Translations under genes and position numbers: made by a program
Source: Thereva unica
Taxonomy: Eukaryota > Arthropoda > Insecta > Diptera > Therevidae
NCBI GenBank assembly: GCA_949987705.1
Contig: OX465281.1
Location: 87,882,543 to 87,946,542 of the forward strand
Length of the DNA stretch: 64,000 bases
Direction of reading: 5' to 3'
Notes under the pieces: generated by a model
Databases searched by the model: none
What the model saw: only the letters and a program-made list of their open reading frames with translations
Told to the model about the DNA's origin: nothing
Shown: positions 52,898-62,828 of the stretch, one piece after another
How positions within the stretch are numbered: the first letter of the stretch is position 1
How the letters are laid out: the number at the start of each line of letters is the position of its first letter

Positions 52898-54816
52898 ATG
52901 AAAATCTTGGATTTTTCCATATTTCTAACATTACTGGGTACCTCGTATAGTGCCGCCGACGGAAACGATACTTGCTTTAACATTACTAAATTGGACGACA
53001 GAGCGGGATTCTATTACGAAAATGTCGGTCAACTCAAAATCAGCAACGATAAATGGAGACTTCTTGTCCACACTGATCTTCAAGATATTAAAGAACAGTT
53101 CAAGCAAATAAATTCGCTGGCCGAAAAACTTATAACGTTGTGTGATATTTCAAAAAAGGATAGGCCACTTAAGGAATGTTCATTATATCTCCCTCAAATA
53201 AGACAAACTATGGTAGGCATCCAAGCCCAAAATAAATTAATTAGCAACGTATTAAATTCAGATTCAGATCTGATCCAGAAAAGAGGCCTAATAGACGGTA
53301 TTGGTACCATTGCAAAGCAACTTTTTGGTACGCTTGATAATGAGGATGCAAAATATTACGATGAGCAACTCAAAACACTGAATGAAAACGAAAATCACAT
53401 ACAAAATCTTGTCAAAGAGCAGACTACAGTATACCAATCAGTTATAGATCACATAAATCAAACAATCTATTATATTAATGATCTAGAAAACAAAATGACT
53501 AAAGCCGTTCATAAAGTAAATAATTTAGAGTCACTTATAAACAATAGTTCTTATACCTACGAACAAATTTCCACGGTTAATGAATTATTTGTATCATTTG
53601 TAATGATCACCAGTCAATTTAGTCAAGCACAGTCACATATTATAGAAATATTAGCTTCTGCCTCTCAAGGTATTTTACACCCATATATCATAAGTGCCTC
53701 AGATATTATAAAGGAACTATTAAAAATTCAAAGTCTTTTGCAAAGTGGCGTTTATTTACCTATTAAACCAAATATGTTAAATATCGATGTATTCTATAAA
53801 ATAATTCATATCCATGTATATTTTAGTAATAAAAAACTTAATTTTATATTAGTTATTCCATTAGTAAACTCATTTGAATTTAATGTATTTAAAATAACTA
53901 GCGTTCCAAAATATTTTCAAAATGATACATATGCATTAATCATTCCAGATAAACAATTTATTGTAATTGATTCCGTTAAACAACATTATTTTCTTTTCAA
54001 AAACGAAGATTTAGAAAAATGCCTAAAAATCAAAAAGCGGATTACATTTGTGACCAAACTATACCAGTTTCTATTTCACATCTGGAAAGTTCCTGTGAAC
54101 GACAACTCATAGATCCTGTTCTTAATCTTCCCAAATCATGCCAGAAGCGGATAATGCAACTTGAAAGGGCTATCTACCTCCAGCTTGCCAAGGAAAATTC
54201 CTGGATATTTGTGTCTGCACGAGAAGAACAACTTATTATAAAATGCAAGGCGACTACCATCCAAATCCAAATACAAGGTACTGGAATACTTAAACTAAAA
54301 CAAGGATGCACAGCTCATACAAATACTTTAATATTAAATTCAAAAACAAATTTCAACAGCGATGTAACTCTAAGTTATTTTTCTAATGCACCTATCTTAG
54401 ATAATATTGATATGTATGATTACAAGCAATACTTACCGTATAAAAATGATATATCTGTAAATTTAAATAGTAGTAATTTCCAAATAATTGACCAAATAGA
54501 AAACTTAAAGAAAATCAGCCACAATATCGATAATTTAAAGCAGCATTTTGTTCCATTAGCAAAAATAAAGAGGCATTCTTACCATATATATTCATTGTCC
54601 ATAATCATTATATTCATACTTTTGTTACTATTTATACGTATCATAGTTAAGCTTAATTTTAAAGGAATATGTAAAAACAAAATCAAGGCCAACGACCAAC
54701 AGAATGAAATTTCTTTATCCAATCCAGATAACGTAAACATTAATACAGAAAATAGTACTACTGCTTGTTCTTCACATGAAAATAACACCAATCCTAGGTA
54801 TAATTTTCATTCTTAA
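52898..54816 (+). pseudogene. env: Env glycoprotein of errantivirus 1, one frameshift
   Basis: A hydrophobic signal peptide (FSIFLTLLGTSYSA) starts right after the chosen Met. A dibasic cleavage site followed by a glycine-rich fusion-peptide-like start (QKRGLIDGIGTIAKQLFG) occurs at about 53,277-53,325, with heptad-like and N-glycosylation (Asn-x-Ser/Thr) sites around it. A transmembrane anchor (IIIIFILLLLFIRIIV) lies near 54,600-54,650, and a short cytoplasmic tail ends at 54,816. The first frame is lost between about 54,015 and 54,045, inside A-rich DNA, and the rest (54,019-54,816) lies in another frame, so a full glycoprotein is not encoded here. The shift could be a real mutation or an assembly error in a homopolymer. 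Env would mediate entry and is related to baculovirus F-type proteins. Confidence 0.85.
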
Positions 54817-54825
54817 GGGGGGGCG
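54812..54825 (+). other. Polypurine tract of errantivirus 1
   Basis: The purine run AAGGGGGGG immediately precedes the 3' LTR (TGTTG at 54,826) and would prime plus-strand DNA synthesis. It overlaps the last base pairs after the env stop. Confidence 0.85.
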
Positions 54826-55328
54826 TGTTGTAAAGCCCTACATATACATATACTTGCACATGTGTAATTAAACTTTTCCATTGTCCTATCCCAAATATCC
54901 CTAAAGTTTATTAAACTTAATGCAACTGAGATTCAATTGCACTTCCTGCAATACTGTTTAATCAACATTTTATTATTTAATTAAATTTCATTTCAAACAT
55001 CAAATCATTCTGATTTGATTAAAAGTTGCTTATTAAGACTTCCATTTCATTTAATTGTCACGTACAAGATCTCACATTTCAATTACACATTCATTTAATT
55101 TGTCTTTAATTCAATTGCGCATGGAAGATATCATGTTTCAGATTCCATATTCTTTTCCCAAAACTCCCGTGGACGCTCAAAACATAACCATCGTTCAGCA
55201 GTCAGTTTTTAGGTCTCGAGTTGGTCGCCGGTCTCCGCTTTTAAAAAATTTAACTAAGTTTATAATAAAGTAAAAAGTTAATTTAGAAGTTGCGGTGTTT
55301 TAATTTTGCCCTCACAAGCCACACAATA
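54826..55328 (+). repeat. 3' LTR of errantivirus 1
   Basis: The LTR is 503 bp, with no difference from the 5' LTR seen by eye. It is followed by the target duplicate CATT. Confidence 0.95.
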
Positions 55329-55427
55329 CATTGTCCCGTTATGTCCCGTTAGTCCCGTTAGTCCCGTAAGTCTCGTAGTAATTTTAATAAAAATTTGATT
55401 GTAGTAATCTTAAAAATTTGATTAAAA
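55329..55427. repeat. Short GTCCCGTTA tandem run and AT-rich junction
   Basis: After the CATT duplicate, four or five imperfect copies of GTCCCGTTA (55,333-55,376) occur, then AAAATTTGATT repeats. It separates the errantivirus from the Helitron remnant and may belong to the hAT host or to the Helitron. Confidence 0.55.
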
Positions 55428-56466
55428 TTGTCAAAAATTGTCAACAATAATATTACAGTTTCTTTCTATAAAAACTTGTACTTCGTTAAAGACTACTTCC
55501 TTCGTATTGAGTTCCAGCACCGAGGAAGTCCACACGCTCATATTTTATTGTGGCTGAACGACGACCCTCATGAGACCGTGTCGGAAAATATGCCAAGAAC
55601 CATCGAACTCGTGGAAAAATTAAGTTCCGTTTCCCGAGATGATGTGCCCAACGATTTTATCTACGCCAACCAGATACACAAATATACTTTCACCTGCACA
55701 AAACGAGGCGAGACGACTTGCAGATTCGGGATCCCGTACTGGCCAATGTCCACGACCCGGGTATTGGTTCCAATGCCTCAATCTGATGGGCGCCGCCAAA
55801 CACTGCAACAGAAGGCCAAGGATCTGCGCATTTCTCTCGATGAACGTCAATACACATGCATGGATGATTTTCTTGAAGCTAATAGTTTGACTTATGCTTC
55901 ATACCTCGACATTGTGCGTTCAACGTTACGCAGACCAACTCTGCTGTTCAGAAGAAACTTCAACGAGCTTATGGCAAACACGTTCAATCCGTACGTTGCT
56001 GGCGAAGTCAACCTAACATCGACATTCAGTTCATCTTGGATGAGTACAGCTGCGCAGAGTACGTAAATAAATCAGCCCGTGAAATGGGTAACCTACGTCG
56101 TGAGCTTACCACAATGATGCAAGAACATCCCGAACAGGACTACACGGGCCAATTGAAAGCGTTAAGTATCAAGCTGCTTAACGCAGTTGAGATGTCAGCG
56201 CAAAAGCAGCATGGTATCTTCTACGACAACCAATAAGCGAGACAAGTCGTCATGTTGTGTACATCCCGACAGTTTGGCCCACAGAAAGACAACGCTGTCG
56301 CAAACAACGTAAACAAATGGACCGCGAAGCCATCGATGGAGACAGCACTAACGTCTGGAGCAAAAACATAATTCAGCGATATGAAGAACGACCTGCATCT
56401 TTAGAACAAGTTTGGGCGCTTTCAGTAATGCAGGATGCGTGCGCAAATGACTTATTCAGCAATTGA
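55428..56466 (+). pseudogene. Helitron Rep-like (HUH) region remnant
   Basis: Three frames in succession encode parts of the Helitron replication protein. The first, 55,428-56,066, has FLRIEFQHRGSPHAHILLWL, the Rep motif with the metal-binding His pair, then TFTCTKRGETTCRFGIPYWP and FRRNFNELMANTFNPYVAGE. The second, 56,036-56,236, has DEYSCAEYVNKSAREMGNLR, in which the usual tyrosine block YV--YI-KS is shortened, and QKQHGIFYDNQ. The third, 56,257-56,466, has VVYIPTVWPTERQRCRKQRK, NVWSKNIIQRYEERP and ASLEQVWAL. The helicase domain is absent. Frameshifts lie near 56,040 and 56,240. Rep would nick and join DNA in rolling-circle transposition. The remnant ends in a strong palindrome. Confidence 0.85.
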
Positions 56467-56524
56467 AAGTGTGAAGCTTTCAATGACTGAATAAGTCCAT
56501 TGCGCACGCATCCTGCATTACTGA
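56422..56524. repeat. 103 bp near-perfect palindrome at the end of the Helitron remnant
   Basis: Arm 56,422-56,469 is the inverse of 56,477-56,524 with about four mismatches in 48 bp (core TGCAGGATGCGTGCGCAA / TTGCGCACGCATCCTGCA) around a 7 bp loop. The left arm is still Helitron coding sequence, so the right arm looks like an inverted duplication of it, possibly from a fold-back repair event. It would form a stable hairpin. Confidence 0.88.
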
Positions 56525-56741
56525 ACTACCTTTTTATTTGGCTGAGCTTGGTATGCTAACTTTTCTCATGACGTTGTCACGTTAAACTATCGTCCGTAAA
56601 CCCTCTTTACAGACAACAAATTTTTACGACTAAACAAAAGCTTTTTTTTTTTCATTTTCACCATTGACGTGTTACAGTACATTTATAATGATTTATTTAA
56701 ATTTCAAACTTTGACGCCAGAATTTATTTTTTATCTATTTA

Positions 56742-58504
56742 TCTATAATAATAAAAGAAAGTGTGTGTCTGTGTATCTGTGTGTCTGCTTGTGCGTACCG
56801 TCACGCATTGTAGCCAAACTAGAAGAGATAGAAATCTGAAATTTTTTTTGTAGATGCATGGATACCCCAGAAGGTGGAAGTAAGTTTCCGTTTTTCGCTA
56901 TTTTGATTAGTTTTTTTTAATTAATTAATTAGTACGATTTTTCACCATTTTTTCTATTGCATAAAAAGTAACTGACTGACAGACAACGCACGACCTAAAC
57001 CGCTAGAGGTAAAGGGCTGAAATTTTGACAGTGCATCCCTAGCGATTTCTCGAAATTCATCCCCTAAGGGGGTGAAATGGGGTCAACTCAAAACCGCTGT
57101 AGCTATAAGGCTGAAATTTTGATAGTGCATCTCTATAATGACGTGGACATCCACTAAGAAGCGATTTTTCGAAATTCATCCCCTAAGGGGGTGAAATGGG
57201 GTTTACCCAAACCGCTTTAGCTATAGGGCTGAAATTTTGACAGTGCATCCCTATAATGACGTGGACATCCAATAAAAAGCGATTTTTCAAAATTCATCCC
57301 CTAAGGGGGTGAAATGGGGTTTATCCAAACCGCTAAGGCTATAGGGCTGAAATTTTGACAGTGCATCCCTATAATGACGTGGACATCCACTAAGAAGCGA
57401 TTCTTCGAAATTCATTTCCTAAGGGGTTGAAATAAGGTTTATCTAAACCTCTAAAGTTATAGGGCTGAAATTTTGACAGTGCATCCCTATAATGGCGAGG
57501 GCATACACTATAAAGCGATTTTTCGAAATTCATCCCCTAAGCGGGTGAAATGGGGTTTACCCAAACCGCTGGAGCTATAGGGCGGAAATTATGACAGTGC
57601 ATAACTTTAATAACGTGGACATCCACTAAGAAGCGATTTTTAGAAATTCATCCCCTAAGGGGGTGAAATGGGGTCAACCCAAAACCGCTGGAGCTATAGG
57701 GCTGAAATTTTGACAGTGTGTCCCTATAATAGCGTGGACATCCACTAAAAAGCGATTTTTCAAAATTCATTCGTTAAGGGGGTGAAATGGGGTCAACCCA
57801 AAACCGCTGGAACTACAGGGCTACATTTTGACAGTGCATCTCTGTAATTACGTAGACACCCACTAAAAAGCGATTTTTCGAAGTTCATCCCCTAACGGGG
57901 TGAAATGGGGTTTACCCAAACCGCTTTAGCTATAGGGCTGAAATTTTGACAGTGCATCCCTATAATGACGTGGACATCCACTAAGAAGCGATTTTTCGAA
58001 ATTCATCCCCTAAAGGGTGAAATGGGGTAACCATACTACTGGAGCTATAGGGCTGAAATTTGGATAGTGCATCCCCCTAAGGGGATGAAATAGGGTTAAC
58101 CCAAACCTCTGAAGCTGAAGGGCTGAAATTTTGACAGTGCATCCCTATAATCTCGAAGAAATGAATGACTCGAAATTCCCTTTATTTAATATTCATTTGT
58201 GATTGCTTCATAATTTCTTGCACCCACGTAAACAGGCGAACAAACATAAAGAACGTTCGTTAAACCCTAAAATGTCTCTTCTCTTGATGACATATACATG
58301 CCAATCTCTGCTTCAAAACATGCAGATTTGTTGAACAGAGGTGATATACGCAGCAGTTTGTTTACCTTATTTATTAAAAAAATGCGCTGTAATAAACCCT
58401 TTGTAGGGATAATAACAGCTGACTTTTCTTTTTTAAGGGAAACATTGCACATAATAAACAGTTTTTATTTAAAGGCGTTGCAAGGCACGCGGGTTTTATG
58501 CTAG
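56742..58504 (+). mobile_element. Non-autonomous Helitron with internal minisatellite
   Basis: It starts TCTATAATAATAAAAG after an A (56,741) and ends CTAG before a T (58,505), fitting Helitron insertion between A and T with 5' TC and 3' CTAG ends. GC-rich DNA (GCGTTGCAAGGCACGCGGG) that could form a weak hairpin lies just before CTAG. Near the 5' end is a GTGTGTCTGTGT tract as in dipteran mini-me/Helitron-like elements. No coding is seen. The centre is the tandem repeat listed separately. Confidence 0.75.
57010..58160. repeat. 118 bp minisatellite, about nine copies
   Basis: The unit contains GGGCTGAAATTTTGACAGTG, CATCCCTATAATGACGTGGA, CATCCACTAAGAAGCGATTT and TTCGAAATTCATCCCCTAAG, then GGGGTGAAATGGGG. 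The CTGAAATTTT start occurs at 57,111, 57,229, 57,347, 57,465 and 57,702 (with a variant at 57,583), so the period is 118-119 bp. The first and last units are shortened. Many non-autonomous Helitrons carry such internal arrays. Confidence 0.92.
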
Positions 58505-58730
58505 TTATTTATATAGAGAAGTCAGTGGCGCTCTTGGCGCAAAACCGATGACATAACCAACAGTTCTGTGTTTACATGCAAGTAAGCTTCAATTCAAAAC
58601 ATCCAGCCCCTGGATATTAGCCAAGTACAATGAGTGTTGGTAGAAAGTGATTAAGCGGCAGTCATTATGCTAAATTGCGAGAAGAGAAAGAGCTGAACTA
58701 GTTAGTGAAAAACTAATTATCCATCTGGAC

Positions 58731-59118
58731 ATGAGACGAGTCGCATATGTAGCAATCAACGAGAAATTTAAAGCGATTATTCAACCCGAAAGTGTGTCTT
58801 CAATTGAACTAGAGGTTGCAGCGAAAAAATTTGTTTCTTCATTTCCAAACGATCTAGAGGAAAGTTTACTTTCTGAGTTACTACACTTGAAATCGCATCT
58901 GGCAACACTGGCAACATGATTTTCATGGAATTTATTCGAATGTCGACATCGCACTACAAATGTACACTTGCACTGCAGCGACTAATTGCACGGCTGAGCG
59001 ATCTTTCTCTTGTTTAAAACGGATAAAAACTTATCTACGTTCCACAATGTTAGAAGAAAGACTCAACAATTTGGCGATTTTATGTATCGAAAAAGAAACG
59101 TTGCAAACTTTAGGTTAA
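58731..59118 (+). pseudogene. hAT transposase C-terminus (dimerisation domain)
   Basis: The frame 58,731-58,919 (EVAAKKFVSSFPNDLEESLL, SELLHLKSHL) ends with a stop. After a frameshift the domain continues from 58,921 to the stop at 59,116-59,118 with NVDIALQMYTCTAATNCTAE, RSFSCLKRIKTYLRSTMLEE and RLNNLAILCIE. This is the most conserved part of hAT transposases (AERSFS-LKRIK-YLRSTM), the segment that forms the dimer interface. The catalytic and BED-finger regions are missing, replaced by the nested insertions upstream. Confidence 0.85.
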
Positions 59119-59595
59119 GACTCCATCATTGACGAGTTCGCTTGACAAAAATCTCGTTGTAAACAATTGTAATACAACAAAACTGTCACTCATTAAATTT
59201 AACTAATTTGATAAGCAAATATGTAATCAAAGAATTTGTGATTGTATGTGATATGCGATAATAATAATTTAATATTAAAAATGAATTGCTCGACGAATTG
59301 ATTTTTTATAGGAATAGTGGAGTCGGATAAGCATCAAATTTTAGTGAAAAAGGAATTGTTTCGAGTCTGAAAATTTGAAAACATGTTAGTTACATCGAAG
59401 ACTATACGAAATGGACATTTTCTACCTCTAGCAACCGCCGCTATGTAAGATATCAGTCATGTCAAAAATTTACCATTTTGGTCGTTCTTTCTAAATATAG
59501 ATGCGTATATCTCGGCATGTGTAGGTCCGAAAAAAACGAAAAAATAGGGGCAAATCAAGTTGGCCTACGGCGGAAAAAAAGTTAATGTGCCCCTG

Positions 59596-60867
59596 GTGGT
59601 CATCAAGCTGGCTGCGAAGAACGAGTCGAACTTTATTGCACATCTTCCGAGGTGGTCTACCTTCACTTCCAAATGGCAGCAAACAGACATTATGCGTCCC
59701 CACTATCGGCAAATTTAATTTACGCACAATGCTAGTTTTGGCTAGTGACAGCTGACTACCTCCATCCATCACTATTCGAATACATAATGCCTTATTTTAT
59801 CCAGATTCTTCGAGATAAATGCACTGGCCGCTTGTAAGTAAACGTCATTAATGCGTTGGTCTGCTTTTGTAGTAAATAGGTTTACGCTTGTTGAGCTGAA
59901 GTTGACCTTGGTTTGATAACCGAATCAATTTGACCGTTAGCAATATTATAACCCGCGTTACTGTCTTGAGCTGTATTTCCAACTTTCACCTAATGGGGAT
60001 CACACATACAGGTGGCATGTCGTCCAGTGTTGCATTTAATGAACTTGTTCCTACACAGTTTAGCGTTATGTCCGCGCTTGCAGTACCGATAACATCTGCC
60101 TTGTGTTTTAAGAAGCCGATTTTCTCATGCAGAGGTTTTGTACTGTTGCAATCCTTCGTCTCGTGATTAGTAGCCTGGCAAAAAAAGCAACGATTTCCAT
60201 TTGTTCCTGACGTAAACAATCCTACAGCCGTTTTGAAGGGTTTGGTGATCGGAACTGATTGACCACAAGGGATTCGACCTCTCGTTTCAAGAATTTTAAT
60301 AGACAATGCACTTGACTATCGTTTATTGGCTTTAAAGATGAATGGGTAGATGAATTGTCTACATTGACAATTTGATCCCTCTCTGCTTCGGTTTGCTTTG
60401 ACGAGGCTTCGTCGTAGTAGCGAAGAGGCGTTAGGTCATTCGGTAAACAGCGTAATAAAACAGCTGCTGTAGCTGCTAAAGAACTAGTAGAAGCTTGAAC
60501 TATGTTATACAATCGGCGAAGGCCGGGTGCGCCAGACTTTGAAACTACAGGTTGGGATGACAACAAGCGTTGCATAGTATGATCAATAATCTTATCTATA
60601 TTGCCATACTCTTCCCTCAATAAAGAAATCGCCGCATCATAGCAGGACTCCGACGGTGTGAAGCCAGCTATAGTTTCTAGCGCCTTGACAGTTAGCACAG
60701 ACTCCAAGTAATTAAATTTGTCAGCTTGTAGCGACGGATTTTCATGCACTAACGTACGATATTGCTCCCAAAATGGAACCCATTCTTGGTAATTTCTTTG
60801 GGTGCAGCTGTGCAGCTCTACTACTGGTTTGACTGTTTTTAATGTTGCTTTGTCCTCAGGGATGTAT
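59596..60867 (-). pseudogene. BEL/Pao gag and start of protease
   Basis: The minus-strand gag enters from the interrupted 5' side at 60,867 (VELHSCTQRNYQEWVPFWEQ) and continues at 60,749 with HENPSLQADKFNYLESVLTV, GFTPSESCYDAAISLLREEY and LLRCLPNDLTPLRYYDEA. A frameshift near 60,280 leads to the zinc-knuckle-like CFFCQATNHETKDCN (about 60,150) and LLHEKIGFLKHKADVIGTAS-like sequence. The aspartic protease start MMDGGSQLSLAKTSIVRKLN lies at 59,772. The frame is lost where the hAT inverted repeat begins at 59,595. Gag would form the particle and the protease would mature it. Confidence 0.82.
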
Positions 60868-61233
60868 TGTTGTAAAGTGCTTTACCTTTATTTTCCTTTT
60901 GCTTAATTGACACATTCCATTTCATTTTTAATGCATTATATCAACTAAATAATTTCCTTTCTAAATAAATTGCATTCATATGCACTTAATTTTGCTTTAA
61001 TGTCACGTACAGCACTGCAACTCCACTCCAATTACACCGATCGTGTCAAATTACATATTTTTGAATGAACCTTTTCGAACCTGGCGGTTCTCGTGGACTT
61101 CGATGGCTGCTCATTCGCGTCTTTTCCAGTGTGTAAGGCAGATCGCTGTGGATCTCCAATCGTTTTTTTGTTAAATAAATGCTTTGTTTTTTATACGAAA
61201 ATTTGCGTACTATTTTAAAAGAAACTAACCCTC
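60868..61233 (+). repeat. 5' LTR of errantivirus 2 (3' boundary estimated)
   Basis: The start is clear from homology to errantivirus 1 (TGTTGTAAAG). The end is estimated as CCCTCAACA, a few bases before the PBS, because the matching 3' LTR is beyond the window. At about 370 bp it is shorter than the 503 bp LTR of errantivirus 1. Both share a CACGTACA and CGTGGAC block. Confidence 0.7.
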
Positions 61234-61239
61234 AACAAG

Positions 61240-61257
61240 TGGTGTCAGGTGTGTCGG
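61240..61257 (+). other. Primer-binding site of errantivirus 2
   Basis: TGGTGTCAGGTGTGTCGGG follows the LTR and resembles the PBS of errantivirus 1, so both elements probably use the same tRNA primer. Confidence 0.65.
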
Positions 61258-61883
61258 GTACTGTTTTAAAGTTACGCGAAAATTTTCCGTGATTTTCCTA
61301 AATTTTGTGAGAGCAAAGAGCAACAAATAATAATTAGTTGCTGGAAGCTGATCAGCAAAACAAAGCATCAACAATAGACTACACAGGGAAGGCGCGAATC
61401 TGGTGAGGCAACAAAATAGAGGCCACCATTCTGAAAACTGGACTTGGACAGAGGAACGATAAATTTGTCAGAGAAAAGCTAAACAGAGAGAAGATAAACG
61501 GGTGAAGACAGGAGAGAAAACTATCATAATTGATAAGGTACATCCTTAAGTAATTAATTACAGCAGAAAATTTTATATATATGAATATTATTTTTATATT
61601 TTATTTGAGAGATATTTTTTTTTTGTTTGTTTATTTTAATTATTTGAGAGTTATTTTTACCAGAATAAGATTTTTTTTTTATGTAGAATATAGCCTTTAA
61701 ATTATATTATTGTTTGGTGGTATTATCAGTGCATATTACGGCGTTTATTACGATACAAAATCTTCATAAAAATACAAATAAATAAAAACAACAGAATAAA
61801 TAAAAAAGCTAATCAAACTGTGAATTTTGTGAAATTAATCGTTCAGTGCCAATTTTAACGTCAGAAACTATTCCATTTATTTT

Positions 61884-62828
61884 ATGCCCCTTGTCGACGA
61901 AGTTGAGTGTAGAGAATCTGAGCCAAAAGAAGATAATATGCCGAAATTTGATAAGGACTTTGCGTTAAAACTTATTCCCGAATTTGACGGGTCGCGAGAA
62001 AAATTTCACAAATTTATAACTTGCTGCGATGTTATAGATGGAGATTATAGTGCTACCGACATCATCATGATGCTAAATATTATTACTTGTAAACTTGTAG
62101 GGCAGGCGTACAACGTGATTAAATATAAAAGTTTTAGTGATTGGCCCGAACTGAAAAAAATTTTGCAGGATCAATATTTAGAGCAAAGAACTTTAGCGCA
62201 AATCCAAACAGAATTAGTGAACTGTAAGCAAGTTTCTAGTGAAGACGTGAGAGCCTTTGCAAATAGAATAGAGAAATTATTAGCCGATTTGAATGACGCA
62301 TGTATAGCTGCCGAGGGTACCAGTGCTTCGATAGTTATAGAAAGCCTAAACGGCAAAACAGCCCTCAAGTCCTTCGTTGATGGTCTTCAGCATCCTTTAC
62401 GTCTAATAATAAAAGCTTCACGATTTACTAAGTTATCTGAGGCCGTAGAAGCGGCAGTTGAAGAAGAGAAATCCGTTTATAAACCGAAACATTCAAATAA
62501 ACATATTAAGTGTTCATTTTGCAACAAGCTAGGGCACCATGCAAACAATTGCTTTCTGAAATCTAGTTCTCATCTCCCTAAGTTGCCTGTTATTCAAAGG
62601 AATGTAGAGATAAAGCGTGAGCCGACATTTTCCGCTCACAAAATGAACCTAATTGTTTGTAGTTACTGTAAAAATAAAGGTCACCATATAAAAGAGTGCA
62701 GAAAACGTCTTTATAATGAGAGTAAACGTAGTCCAAATAATAGTCAAACACAATTTACTACTTCTTCGGGAAATGCTCAGCGGACGGTAGCGGAAAGTGG
62801 CGCTACTCGTGCCGGAAATCTAAAATAG
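61884..62828 (+). CDS. gag: Gag of errantivirus 2
   Basis: A 314-residue Gag, collinear with the Gag at 47,773. The shared capsid segments are FDKDFALKLIPEFDGSREKF, QRTLAQIQTELVNCKQ and ESLNGKTALKSFVDGL. Two CCHC knuckles follow (CSFCNKLGHHANNC, about residues 209-222; CSYCKNKGHHIKEC, about 260-273). The frame is intact. The stop at 62,826-62,828 is preceded by GGA AAT CTA AAA TAG. Aligned to element 1, the slippery heptamer is here A-AAT-CTA, which does not fit the rule in the A-site codon, so frameshifting could be weaker or use another spot. Confidence 0.9.
   Translation: MPLVDEVECRESEPKEDNMPKFDKDFALKLIPEFDGSREKFHKFITCCDVIDGDYSATDIIMMLNIITCKLVGQAYNVIKYKSFSDWPELKKILQDQYLEQRTLAQIQTELVNCKQVSSEDVRAFANRIEKLLADLNDACIAAEGTSASIVIESLNGKTALKSFVDGLQHPLRLIIKASRFTKLSEAVEAAVEEEKSVYKPKHSNKHIKCSFCNKLGHHANNCFLKSSSHLPKLPVIQRNVEIKREPTFSAHKMNLIVCSYCKNKGHHIKECRKRLYNESKRSPNNSQTQFTTSSGNAQRTVAESGATRAGNLK

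Larger units (their letters stand above)
46651..55328 (+). mobile_element. Full-length errantivirus (gypsy-group endogenous retrovirus)
   Basis: The 8,678 bp element has two 503 bp LTRs that I read as identical, beginning TGTTGTAAAG and ending CACACAATA, and a 4 bp target duplication CATT (46,647-46,650; 55,329-55,332). Order: LTR, primer-binding site, gag, pol in the -1 frame, env, polypurine tract, LTR. Identical LTRs and open gag and pol indicate a very recent insertion. The only visible defect is one frameshift in env. It lies inside a hAT element. Confidence 0.95.
46454..59595 (+). mobile_element. hAT element (outer shell) filled with nested insertions
   Basis: The left end CAGGGGCGGATTAAC (46,454-46,468) and the right end, inverse CAGGGGCACATTAAC (59,581-59,595), match at 13 of 15 positions, with further similarity inward (GCGTAG..GGC, GCAAATTTTG against GATTTGCCCC). 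A hAT C-terminal dimerisation domain sits 0.5 kb inside the right end in the matching orientation. The flanking 8-mers (GTTGCGGT and GTGGTCAT) agree at only half of their positions, so the target duplication is not preserved or the ends are slightly off. The errantivirus (46,651-55,328), a Helitron Rep remnant and a non-autonomous Helitron lie inside. Confidence 0.65.
42998..60867 (-). mobile_element. BEL/Pao LTR retrotransposon, broken into three pieces
   Basis: Coding order on the minus strand is gag and protease at 60,867-59,596, a short protease segment at 46,453-46,400, and protease end to integrase at 45,886-42,998. The gaps are filled by a hAT element (46,454-59,595) and a LINE fragment (45,887-46,399). 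An errantivirus LTR cuts the gag at 60,868, so the 5' end is beyond the window. The short middle segment reads RNIVIESLKVPEIFADV, the expected conserved strand of the BEL protease-like region, and so ties the pieces together. No LTR is recognised. Confidence 0.8.

Noticed and set aside
46446..59603. 8 bp target duplication for the outer hAT element
   Set aside because: The two flanking 8-mers match at only four positions, so I do not claim it, although the inverted ends remain convincing.
62813..62828. Canonical slippery site at the end of gag in errantivirus 2
   Set aside because: A-AAT-CTA and the following AAAATAG do not satisfy X-XXY-YYZ, so no site is annotated.
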